Assembly (NCBI GenBank): GCA_015493525.1
Contig: WGCY01000037.1
Location: 1 to 64,000, forward strand
DNA length: 64,000 bases
Reading direction: 5' to 3'
Origin: Bacteroidales bacterium
GTDB lineage: Bacteria > Bacteroidota > Bacteroidia > Bacteroidales > F082
Both the position numbers and the translations under genes were made by a program. Of the stretch, positions 19,359 to 26,617 are shown piece after piece. How positions within the stretch are numbered: the first letter of the stretch is position 1; every line of letters starts with the position of its first letter. Under the pieces are notes generated by a model. It ran no database searches and was not told the origin of the DNA. It was given only the letters and a program-made list of their open reading frames with translations.

Positions 19359-19490
19359 TTGCCGGTCAACGGCAAGTAATAACGCCAAAACAGCGCGTAC
19401 GCTTAAGAACGAAAACAGAGGGGATTTTTGTTTAAGCTAATAACCCCTCGCAGTGTTTGGTGCAAAAAGCACCGAACAGAGGTCATTAGC
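19359..19490. other. Two hairpins in a 591-base non-coding stretch
   Basis: TTGCCG-GTCAA-CGGCAA (19359-19375) and a long hairpin at 19436-19490. The latter has GCTAAT/ATTAGC at its base, CCTC/GAGG in the middle, and TGTTTGGTGC/GCACCGAACA with an A5 loop at the tip. The long one could be a transposon end, an attachment-site-like structure or a small RNA. No complete gene is present in 19293-19629. Confidence 0.5.
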
Positions 19491-19629
19491 CCGTATCAGG
19501 ACGATTAAGGGTGAACCTCATCACCAAATCTGTTGTAAAAATAATAAATACTTGTTGAGCAGGCGAATTCAGGTTGTTTTTTGTGTAATTTTAACGGGGT
19601 ATAAACAACGATGAACGAAACAGTGATAA

Positions 19630-19887
19630 AATAGCAGAAACGCCTTATCCAAGGTAAAGTTTTTCAGACAATTTGAAAAGATACTTCATTTCCGCCGCGA
19701 TTCCATCGAAGCCTATTTTGCCCGGTTAAGACAATCTGTCTCTCCGTTACAAAAGGGAACAACCCTGCTCCTTCGCTCTTTTATTAAAAGACGTTTACAG
19801 AAACGCTCAGAACCTTATAAAGCTCTCTGTGAGAATAACACAGAAGATATTGCCTATTTCTTTCGAAGCAGGAAACCGGAAGGTTAA
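19630..19887 (+). pseudogene. Start-less open frame, likely gene remnant
   Basis: From 19630 an open frame of 85 codons without ATG runs to TAA at 19885-19887. It reads KFFRQFEKILHFRRDSIEAY, then FARLRQSVSPLQKG, ending AYFFRSRKPEG. The codon use looks like real coding sequence (basic, helical). No family is recognised; it may be the 3' end of a lost regulator or recombinase. It touches the end of the rhodanese gene on the other strand. Confidence 0.4.
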
Positions 19888-20522
19888 CAACCTCCTGCTG
19901 CCACAGCTGCCTTTCTTTTCCTGCGGACGATAACCGGTTTTTTCATTTTTTGGGTAGTTGTTGCAGGTACGTTTTTGCTGCTGGCCACTACGGCATAATT
20001 AAAACGGGGAATGCCCGTCAGGTAACTGTTGTCGTTTTTGGTTTCCGCCAGATTATCCTTGTGGGCCTTGTAGTAGCCGTAACCGCCTGCCAGGTATTTG
20101 ACATTGGAAAACCCGACCATACGAAACCACATCCAGGGGCCATTGGCCTGCAATGGGCCATTACCGTAAAGGACTACCGTTACGTTTTTACCGGCGAGGG
20201 CTTTCAGGTGACGGATATTCTTCTTTTTGGTTAAATCAAAAGCCGAAATATTTTCCGCCCCGGGGATATGCCCGCGACTGAACACAAACTTGTTCCGAAT
20301 GTCAATCAGGACCACTTTCGGATGGGTTTTGTCAAGGACGTCCGGCAGTTGCCAGGGATAAAAGCAATTGGTTTTGTTTTGCAGCATCTGTACACTTTCC
20401 GCCATGTTTAGTTTGTATTTAAACCTGGGCCGGTGCAAGGTCAGAAAGCCGATGACAATAACCAGGACAAAAAGAATAATTGTTATCAGTGTTTTTTGGG
20501 GATTTGACTCGTGTACATGCAT
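19884..20522 (-). CDS. Membrane-anchored rhodanese-fold protein lacking the loop cysteine, C-terminal GGC tail
   Basis: 212 residues. N-terminal membrane anchor (TLITIILFVLVIVIGFLTLH), then a rhodanese domain (VVLIDIRNKFVFSRGHIPGA; YLAGGYGYY). The active-site loop reads LYGNGPLQA (about residues 118-126) where rhodaneses have a catalytic Cys, so normal sulfurtransferase chemistry at that position is not possible. The protein ends VIVRRKRKAAVAAGGC with Cys212 as the last residue; the only other Cys is 53. The next gene upstream ends in the same tail. Last gene of the psr-yeeE-rhodanese operon. A role as a sulfur carrier is inference. Confidence 0.85.
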   Translation of the reverse strand: MHVHESNPQKTLITIILFVLVIVIGFLTLHRPRFKYKLNMAESVQMLQNKTNCFYPWQLPDVLDKTHPKVVLIDIRNKFVFSRGHIPGAENISAFDLTKKKNIRHLKALAGKNVTVVLYGNGPLQANGPWMWFRMVGFSNVKYLAGGYGYYKAHKDNLAETKNDNSYLTGIPRFNYAVVASSKNVPATTTQKMKKPVIVRRKRKAAVAAGGC

Positions 20523-20558
20523 TTTTCGGTTCTTTTTGAAATGAATAAAACTAATGGA

Positions 20559-21173
20559 CTAACAGCCTCCTGCCGCTACGGCCGCTTTTTTCTTGCGATG
20601 GATAACCACTTTTACCTTTTTTGAGACAGTGGATTTCTCTACTTTGGCACCTGTGAAATAGAGCCGTGCCCCCTTACGAAATTCATACTCTTCAAAGGCA
20701 GTATAAGGTTCACTTTCTCCGGGTTCTTTCGGCTGGATAATGGTCTCTATCCAGCGATTTAGCCCACCTTTCATAACGTACATATTCTTGAATCCCAATC
20801 GTTTGGCCAACACCCATTCCTGGTCGGCTTTGATACCATCGTCAGAGATGAAAACGATTTTTATTCCCGGAATACCAAAGTAATCGTTGGAAGAGGGAGC
20901 CATCAAGCTGTCCGGCGGAATATTGATGGCATTGGGAAGGGAGAATTTGGCAAATTCTTCGGGTGACCTGACATCCAGTATTTCCAGCGAAGGGTCTTTC
21001 TGAATAATCATCCTGGCCACCTGATCGGTGGTTACAAAGCGGCTGGGCTGAATTATTTCCCACAGCAGCTTATCCGCGTTAATTTGCTTATAATCTGTTT
21101 GTTTCTTAAGAAAGAATGTTCCTGCAGCCAGTATCAGCATCAAGATAGTCAGTAAAAAATAATTCCTGTTCAT
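20559..21173 (-). CDS. Membrane-anchored rhodanese-fold protein whose only cysteine is the C-terminal residue
   Basis: 204 residues from MNRNYFLLTI at 21173, chosen because the membrane anchor (YFLLTILMLILAAGTFFL) starts here and the gene then follows the YeeE gene by 4 bases. The rhodanese domain is clear (LEILDVRSPEEFAKFSLPNA; RLGFKNMYVMKGGLNRW). The active loop is ISDDGIKA (about residues 109-116), without Cys. The tail is VVIHRKKKAAVAAGGC. Cys204 is the sole cysteine of the protein. SoxY carries its substrate on a mobile C-terminal GGC motif; by analogy this tail could carry a persulfide. Periplasmic location is inferred from the anchor. Confidence 0.87.
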   Translation of the reverse strand: MNRNYFLLTILMLILAAGTFFLKKQTDYKQINADKLLWEIIQPSRFVTTDQVARMIIQKDPSLEILDVRSPEEFAKFSLPNAINIPPDSLMAPSSNDYFGIPGIKIVFISDDGIKADQEWVLAKRLGFKNMYVMKGGLNRWIETIIQPKEPGESEPYTAFEEYEFRKGARLYFTGAKVEKSTVSKKVKVVIHRKKKAAVAAGGC

Positions 21174-21177
21174 AATC

Positions 21178-21780
21178 TTAGAATTTATAATCTTTGATTC
21201 TTTTTCTAACCTTCTTCTCAATTAGCCAGGAAACCCAAAAGGCGACAAGGGCAATAACGGTAAATCCAAATGCCCACCAGGGGGCACTAATACCGGTTAC
21301 ATCCGTAAGTGTTGCATTTCCAAGGTTTCCTTTGTAGTAAAAGCCTTCAATATAGGGAAACACTTCGGCGAAGAAAAATATCCCGATAAAAAGGCCGACA
21401 GCAAATACCAGGGCATCCAGTTTACCGATAACAATGGCCGTGAAACTTGTCCCGGGACAAAACCCTCCGATAATAAATCCAATCCCCATGACAACTCCTC
21501 CCACAATCATGGAAGGCAGAAAGGTAGGTAGAATAAAAATTTTGGAAAGGTCAAGCCAACCAAAATAGTTGAAGTATAGCAAGCCAACCATGGCCACGAT
21601 AACGGCGGTAAAAAACACCCGCAACACAACGAAATTATAACCATAAAAGACACCGGCAAGATTTCGGGAGGAAGAAAAGCCCGAGGCTTCCAATAAAAAT
21701 CCAAAGGCGATACCAATTAAAACAGCGAAGACGAGATTCCAATCACCGGAAATCAAGCCATTAGGAAATAGAGGTCCCAT
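21178..21780 (-). CDS. YeeE/YedE family sulfur transporter, half-size, copy 2
   Basis: 200 residues with about five membrane segments (e.g. LVFAVLIGIAFGFLLEASG, MIVGGVVMGIGFIIGGFCPG, LVFAVGLFIGIFFFAEVFP). The conserved Cys motif is GGFCPGTSFTA, and the first segment carries LEASGFSSSRNLAGVFYGY. YeeE/YedE (TsuA) proteins import thiosulfate or related sulfur compounds through relays of Cys residues. Half-size members usually occur as pairs, as here with the gene just upstream. It lies between that partner and the two tail-cysteine rhodaneses. Confidence 0.9.
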   Translation of the reverse strand: MGPLFPNGLISGDWNLVFAVLIGIAFGFLLEASGFSSSRNLAGVFYGYNFVVLRVFFTAVIVAMVGLLYFNYFGWLDLSKIFILPTFLPSMIVGGVVMGIGFIIGGFCPGTSFTAIVIGKLDALVFAVGLFIGIFFFAEVFPYIEGFYYKGNLGNATLTDVTGISAPWWAFGFTVIALVAFWVSWLIEKKVRKRIKDYKF

Positions 21781-21809
21781 TTTATTATATTTTTAGTTTT
21801 AACAATCGA

Positions 21810-22343
21810 TTATGTCCACAGTTTTCTAAACAACCAGGCAAAAAGATAGGCGGAGGCAAAAATGAGCAGCATAACCATGACCCCTCCAAAAGAAAAAGTT
21901 GAACTTCCGCTAAGAGCAGCGCCACTGGTACAACCACGTCCCAACCGCGTACCAAATCCCCACAAAATTCCTCCTATCAAAGCAACAAGGAGTCTTCTTC
22001 TGGAGGTAATATTCGGGCCATGTTCTACAAAGGGTTTTCTAACCCTTTTAAAAATAATACCCGACAAAAATGCGCCGATAAAAACACCCAAGACTTCAAA
22101 TACCAGCCAGCTATCCATGGGTGAACGACCCTCCTTAATATATTGACCATAATAGGGATGGGCCTTTGCCGCCGTGGGACTAATAATGTGGGCTGCTTCA
22201 ACAACGGTATCTTTTACCGCGCCACTGATTCCCAGTTCGCGTCCGGAAATAAAAATAGTAACAATCATTAATAGCCCCATCAGAACACCCCCGAGATAGG
22301 GATTTATGTAATGGGTACCGTTATTGAGATTAGATTTTTTCAT
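21810..22343 (-). CDS. YeeE/YedE family sulfur transporter, half-size, copy 1
   Basis: 177 residues from MKKSNLNNGTHY at 22343, preferred over an ATG 18 codons upstream that would overlap the psrC end. Membrane segments include LGGVLMGLLMIVTIFISG, WLVFEVLGVFIGAFLSGIIF and MVMLLIFASAYLFAWLF. Signature motif GRGCTSGAALSG with the conserved Cys. Pairs with copy 2, 29 bases downstream, to form a two-part transporter. The link to psrABC and rhodaneses points to thiosulfate, sulfane sulfur or polysulfide as cargo. Confidence 0.9.
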   Translation of the reverse strand: MKKSNLNNGTHYINPYLGGVLMGLLMIVTIFISGRELGISGAVKDTVVEAAHIISPTAAKAHPYYGQYIKEGRSPMDSWLVFEVLGVFIGAFLSGIIFKRVRKPFVEHGPNITSRRRLLVALIGGILWGFGTRLGRGCTSGAALSGSSTFSFGGVMVMLLIFASAYLFAWLFRKLWT

Positions 22344-22365
22344 TGTCCTATATTTTTTATACTTA

Positions 22366-23307
22366 TTAATACAAAAACCGTGTAATTTGCCCTGCATCTA
22401 CCATGACAAAACGGAAAACCAGTCCGCCAAACAAAATCAGGAGCGGTGGCAGCCAGGCAGGAACATGAAACCCCCTCAGCTCCATAGCCTCCAGTGTAGC
22501 CGGGAAAACAAGTCCCAAAATGACCACGAACACCCAAAAGGTAACCGTAAACTCCCCACCGAGAAACAAAGCGGCTGCTTCATTTTTAACGGCTGTTCCG
22601 GCAAGAAAACCCATAAAAAGATGAACGATAAAGAAAAGTTCCACAAGAATGAGAACCAGGTCAATACGGCTGATAGTCTTCCGCTCGTGTTCGTTTTTTG
22701 AAATCCATAAAATGGCCGCCAGCCCTGTGGAAAGTCCTGAAGTAAGAAACAACGGGCCGAGGATGGAGGTATTCCACAACGGACGGGCATTAAATGCCGA
22801 TAAAAGGATACCGGTGTAAACCCCAAGGATAATGGACAATACCATCATTATCCAGGCAAAAGGCACGCGGTTTTCAATAACCCAGGCTTCAAACCGGTCG
22901 AGGATTTTCAGTTTCCAGTCCCAGCCTGGGAACATCTCCTTCATGTAACTGGCTACCCACACAAACGACAACGGCGTAATGGCCATCAGCGTCCAGGCAC
23001 CCCACGACATGGGCGAGGTAAAACGAATAGTGGTGTACAACTGCCAAAAATAGAGTTTGTGGTGCAGGTCATAAAACAAAGCCAACAGGCCGATAACCAA
23101 CGCAATGGGAGCAATAATGGGAGCCCATTTCACGGTGGCGGGCATCTCTTTTTCTTTCCCTTTCACCACAAAATATCCGGCAAAAAATAAAATTCCGGCA
23201 GCCAGTCCTCCCAGAAAAAGATACAGGGCAATGGGCCAGTGCCAAATGTTCAGGTACGGGTCGATGTGGGGAATATGTCGTCCGCTGGCAAAAATTTCTT
23301 CTTTCAT
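22366..23307 (-). CDS. psrC: Polysulfide/thiosulfate reductase membrane subunit (NrfD/PsrC family)
   Basis: 313 residues with eight or nine membrane segments, starting MKEEIFASGRHIPHIDPYL. NrfD/PsrC subunits bind menaquinol in the membrane and pass electrons to the Fe-S subunit. Length and start motif (IWHWPIALYLFLGGLAAG) are typical. It follows psrB by 20 bases in the same operon. Psr, Phs and Srr complexes share this subunit type, so the substrate (polysulfide, thiosulfate or another oxyanion) is not settled by it. Confidence 0.92.
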   Translation of the reverse strand: MKEEIFASGRHIPHIDPYLNIWHWPIALYLFLGGLAAGILFFAGYFVVKGKEKEMPATVKWAPIIAPIALVIGLLALFYDLHHKLYFWQLYTTIRFTSPMSWGAWTLMAITPLSFVWVASYMKEMFPGWDWKLKILDRFEAWVIENRVPFAWIMMVLSIILGVYTGILLSAFNARPLWNTSILGPLFLTSGLSTGLAAILWISKNEHERKTISRIDLVLILVELFFIVHLFMGFLAGTAVKNEAAALFLGGEFTVTFWVFVVILGLVFPATLEAMELRGFHVPAWLPPLLILFGGLVFRFVMVDAGQITRFLY

Positions 23308-23327
23308 TTTATATACATTTTAGCAAA

Positions 23328-23861
23328 TTACATCAGAAAATACAATTGCGGTTTGGTTCCTGCTTCGGGAGCCAGCACTCTCCATTTACGGTCTTTCATG
23401 GCGAGGGAAACATCCGAATTGGGATCTTCCAGATCGCCGAAATGGAGGCAATGGGTGGGACACACATCCACGCAGGCCGGATTTTGCCCTTTTTCCACGC
23501 GGTGGATACAAAAAGTACATTTGTCCACGTACCCATCCGGATGAGGATAACGGGCATCGTAGGGGCACGACTCGATACAGGCACCGCAACCGATACACTC
23601 GTCATGGGTAACCAGCACAATGCCCCCTTCGGCAATGTGGCTGGCACCTGTAGGACAGCATCTTACACAAGGTGCATTGTCGCAGTGGTTACAACGTTCG
23701 GAGCGAAACTCCATTTCAACTACCGGATAGGTACCACTCACATTTTCCACAATCCAGTCGCGGCAATATCCGTGGGGAACATTATTTTCTGTCTGGCAGG
23801 CAACCACGCAGTCGCTGCAGCCGACACACTTTTTGGTATCGATGGCCATGGCGTATCTCAT
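23328..23861 (-). CDS. psrB: Iron-sulfur electron-transfer subunit (PsrB/PhsB family)
   Basis: 177 residues with sixteen cysteines arranged for four [4Fe-4S] clusters: CVGCSDCVVACQTEN, CNHCDNAPCVRCCPTGA, CIGCGACIESCPYDARY, and CTFCIHRVEKGQNPACVDVC. It passes electrons from the NrfD-type subunit to the molybdopterin subunit. The start at 23861 is fixed by a 4-base ATGA overlap with psrA. No signal peptide, as expected when it is exported bound to the Tat substrate PsrA. Confidence 0.95.
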   Translation of the reverse strand: MRYAMAIDTKKCVGCSDCVVACQTENNVPHGYCRDWIVENVSGTYPVVEMEFRSERCNHCDNAPCVRCCPTGASHIAEGGIVLVTHDECIGCGACIESCPYDARYPHPDGYVDKCTFCIHRVEKGQNPACVDVCPTHCLHFGDLEDPNSDVSLAMKDRKWRVLAPEAGTKPQLYFLM

Positions 23862-26119
23862 GCTTTAACCTCCTCTCTGTTTTTTCTGGGATTTTCTTTT
23901 AAAAATGTAACAAAATTGCTTCGCATACCTGTACCTCCCATAACAGGATCTTCATAAATTTTTGAAACGAGTTCCGAGTCGCTGGCCCCGTGCCCAAAAG
24001 CACGGGTAAGCTTTGTATCGGTTTGGCCAAAGCCATGGACCATGTACACCGAATCCCATCGGATACGTTCGGTAACCCGTACCTTTACCGGGAAAGAAGA
24101 GATGATGCCATCCTGGTTTTTCAGCCATACTTCCTGTCCGTTTTTCAGCTCCCACAAATCGGCTACTTTGGGGTTTACCCAAACGTTGTTCTCCTTTTTC
24201 AGGTCCCACAGGTTGTGGTTGTTGACCGTACGGCTGAAAGTGTGCATGGGGGCACGTCCGTAATTCAGCCGGTAATAGCCTTCGGGTGGCTCAGGGTGAT
24301 GGGTATAATCGGGCAGCGGTTCGAAACCTTCGGCTGCCAGCTCGGTGGAATAAAGCTCAATTTTCCCCGTATTGGTATTAAATTCATAGTCGGGCAAACC
24401 CTGCAGGTTGTACAGGTCTTTGTACTCGCGTGGAAACTTCTTCACGCCGATACGTTTCATTTCTTCTAAAGATGACCCCACTTTTTTTAATTGCCAGTCG
24501 AGCATTTCTTCGATGTTGTCCCACTTAAAATAATCATCAAGTCCCAGTTTGTGTGCCAGTTGTTTGGCTATCCACCATCCGGGTTTCGTGTCGTACTTAG
24601 GCTTTGCTGCCGGCATGCGCAAGGCAATGTAGGGTTCGCGATGGGGTGAAGTACGAATGGGGTCATACCTTTCGAGATAGGTACACTCGGGAAGTACCAC
24701 ATCGGCATAGCCGGTAATGTCCATGGGCATGGTGTCGATGACCACCAGAAAATCAAGGTTATGAATGGCTTCCAGTGTTTTTTGCTGTTCGGGCAACGAT
24801 GCCATGAGGTTTGTCCCATACACAATCCATCCGTGCATACGGTAGTCCATATCGGGATTGGGAATGGAAGCATAACAGATTCCTGAAGAAAGCACTTCGG
24901 TAACGAGTTTATATTTGTCTTTGGGGAAAGCATCGCGCCAGGAGCGTTTGGGTTTGGGATAGGGCGGATAAGGATAGTTGGGGAGATGTACCTTTTCGGG
25001 ATTGTAAAATCCTCCCCTGCGTCCCCACGAGCCCAACAGTGCATTCAGGATGGCAATGGCCCTGGAACGCTGTGTATCGTCGCCATACCAGGTAACATGG
25101 CGGCCCGGATGGACAATTACCGAAGGTGCTGCAGCGGCCATTTCTCTAGCCGTGCGCCGGATAACTTCGGGCTCAATCGTTGTAATGCCATAAGCCCATT
25201 CGGGCGTTTTGTCTTTGACGTGCGCTTTTAATTCATCAAATCCGAAGGCATATTTTTTTAAATAAGGCTCATCATAAAGCTTTTCCTCAATAATTACGTT
25301 TATCCAGGCAAGCAACAGGGCCAGATCGGTAGCCGGTTTGATGGGAAGCCAGTATTTGGAGTGCGAAGCGGCAGTGGAAAAGCGCGGGTCAACAGTAATG
25401 ATGGTGGCTCCGTTGTCAAGGACCTGCGACATCTCCTGAATCTGCCCGTTGTGCATATTTTCACCAATATGCGAGCCAATAAGGACCAGACATTTTGTGT
25501 CGCGTATGTCAGTCCTTTCGGGCGACAATACGCCTTCGCCATAAGTAGCCGTGAAGCCTACCTCACGCGGGCCCCGGCACTGGGCAAAGGAGGGTGCCGT
25601 GATATTCGGCGTACCGTAAGCTTTCGCCAGGTGGGTCATAAGTTTTCCACCGGTACCGTGTGAAAAGAGTGCCAGGCTTTCGGGGCCATAATCCTTGCGG
25701 AGCTTTTCCATTTTGGAAGCCACCAGGTTTAATGCCTCTTCCCAGCTGGCCTTACGGAAATACTGGTATCCGTTTTTGTCGATTTCACGAATCAACGGGG
25801 TACGCAGCCGGTCTTCGTCGTTGTACATACCAACGCCGCCGGTTCCTCTCGGACAAAGGCGGCCCTGACAATGCGGGTCCTCTTTGTTCCCGATAATTTT
25901 CCTGAGATTTTTTTTCTTGTCAACATAAGACCAACCGGCGCATTTCCAAAAACAAACTTCGCAATAAGTGGGGGTGGCTTTCATGTTCTCGTCGCTGACA
26001 GGTTCCTGTTCGTTGCTGTCGAACAGGCTGAGCCCCTTTACATTTAAGGTGTGTAAGCCAAGGGCTGCCGCCCCGGCACCTGCCGCCGAGATTTTGATGA
26101 ATTGACGTCTTGTTTTCAT
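23858..26119 (-). CDS. psrA: Molybdopterin oxidoreductase catalytic subunit (PsrA/PhsA family)
   Basis: 753 residues. Tat signal RRQFIKISAAGAGAAALGLH at the N-terminus, so it works outside the cytoplasmic membrane. A [4Fe-4S] site CEVCFWKCAGW followed by CPRGTGGVGM, and bis-MGD-binding segments including GSHIGENMHNGQI and HPGRHVTWYG. A Cys in SFAQCRGPREVG is the likely Mo ligand. The length fits PsrA and PhsA (about 760) and is too short for TtrA. Genes for a membrane and Fe-S subunit, YeeE transporters and rhodanese-fold proteins follow, which favours polysulfide or thiosulfate as substrate. Confidence 0.92.
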   Translation of the reverse strand: MKTRRQFIKISAAGAGAAALGLHTLNVKGLSLFDSNEQEPVSDENMKATPTYCEVCFWKCAGWSYVDKKKNLRKIIGNKEDPHCQGRLCPRGTGGVGMYNDEDRLRTPLIREIDKNGYQYFRKASWEEALNLVASKMEKLRKDYGPESLALFSHGTGGKLMTHLAKAYGTPNITAPSFAQCRGPREVGFTATYGEGVLSPERTDIRDTKCLVLIGSHIGENMHNGQIQEMSQVLDNGATIITVDPRFSTAASHSKYWLPIKPATDLALLLAWINVIIEEKLYDEPYLKKYAFGFDELKAHVKDKTPEWAYGITTIEPEVIRRTAREMAAAAPSVIVHPGRHVTWYGDDTQRSRAIAILNALLGSWGRRGGFYNPEKVHLPNYPYPPYPKPKRSWRDAFPKDKYKLVTEVLSSGICYASIPNPDMDYRMHGWIVYGTNLMASLPEQQKTLEAIHNLDFLVVIDTMPMDITGYADVVLPECTYLERYDPIRTSPHREPYIALRMPAAKPKYDTKPGWWIAKQLAHKLGLDDYFKWDNIEEMLDWQLKKVGSSLEEMKRIGVKKFPREYKDLYNLQGLPDYEFNTNTGKIELYSTELAAEGFEPLPDYTHHPEPPEGYYRLNYGRAPMHTFSRTVNNHNLWDLKKENNVWVNPKVADLWELKNGQEVWLKNQDGIISSFPVKVRVTERIRWDSVYMVHGFGQTDTKLTRAFGHGASDSELVSKIYEDPVMGGTGMRSNFVTFLKENPRKNREEVKA

Positions 26120-26249
26120 CCGGAATATTTTAAATGATCATCTGTTTTCAATCTGTCTTTCTTTTTAGGTTTACGTAGCGTACTGTTGAATTTTTCCTCA
26201 TTTCAGGTAGCATGCAATATAAATATGTTTATGGTTACATATACAAAGA

Positions 26250-26257
26250 CAAATATA
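26250..26257 (-). promoter_or_regulatory. -7 box TATATTTG upstream of psrA
   Basis: On the minus strand TATATTTG matches TAnnTTTG exactly; no clear TTG lies 19-20 bases before it. It would give a leader of about 125 bases to psrA. A missing -33 box may mean dependence on an activator. Confidence 0.4.
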
Positions 26258-26360
26258 TAATATTTACATGAAGAGTTAAACAAATATAACTATTTGAAAA
26301 CGTTACAAATAAAGGCCTTAACCCTTGATATTCTGCCACTTATTAACACAACCCCTATCT

Positions 26361-26374
26361 ATGATAAAAATCAT
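26361..26374. promoter_or_regulatory. Fnr-like palindrome ATGAT-N4-ATCAT
   Basis: ATGATAAAAATCAT has the layout of Crp/Fnr-family sites (compare TTGAT-N4-ATCAA). It lies about 105 bases upstream of the psrA -7 box and just before the Fnr-type gene remnant. The same half-sites with the same spacing recur at 55813-55826. Binding is not shown. Confidence 0.35.
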
Positions 26375-26432
26375 AATATTTATAGCAGATTGATTTATAT
26401 GATTTTAAAGATTCTATTTAGATTGCCAATAA

Positions 26433-26612
26433 ATTAATTTATCGACCGAAAGCATTTTCCTGCTCTCTTTTGCCAAAGAAATTTATCAGGCAAACGAATT
26501 CAACCTGCCACTGAGCCGCAGCGAGCTGGCCGATTTGGTATGTACTTCCCGTGAAACGGTAAGCCGGTTGCTCAACAATCTTTTTCAGGAAAAAATAAGC
26601 AAAAACGGGTAA
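26433..26612 (+). pseudogene. Remnant of a Crp/Fnr-family regulator (helix-turn-helix end only)
   Basis: Frame opening after a stop at 26430 and ending with TAA at 26610-26612. It reads LLSFAKEIYQANEFNLPLSR then SELADLVCTSRETVSRLLNN then LFQEKISKNG, the C-terminal DNA-binding part of Crp/Fnr proteins, including the recognition helix TSRETVSRLL. The cyclic-nucleotide/heme-type sensor domain is absent, and no start codon is present. Divergent from psrA, where such regulators usually control anaerobic respiration genes. Between 26120 and 26432 the DNA is AT-rich with the sites listed separately. Confidence 0.75.
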
Positions 26613-26617
26613 CAGGC

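Noticed and set aside
19884-21173. Annotating the two rhodanese-fold proteins as active thiosulfate sulfurtransferases
   Set aside because: The active-site loop has no Cys in either protein, so the usual reaction is not supported.
23858-26119. Tetrathionate reductase TtrA or formate dehydrogenase for the Mo subunit
   Set aside because: The length is too short for TtrA, and the NrfD-type membrane subunit and sulfur transporters fit Psr/Phs better. No selenocysteine or formate dehydrogenase partner genes are present.
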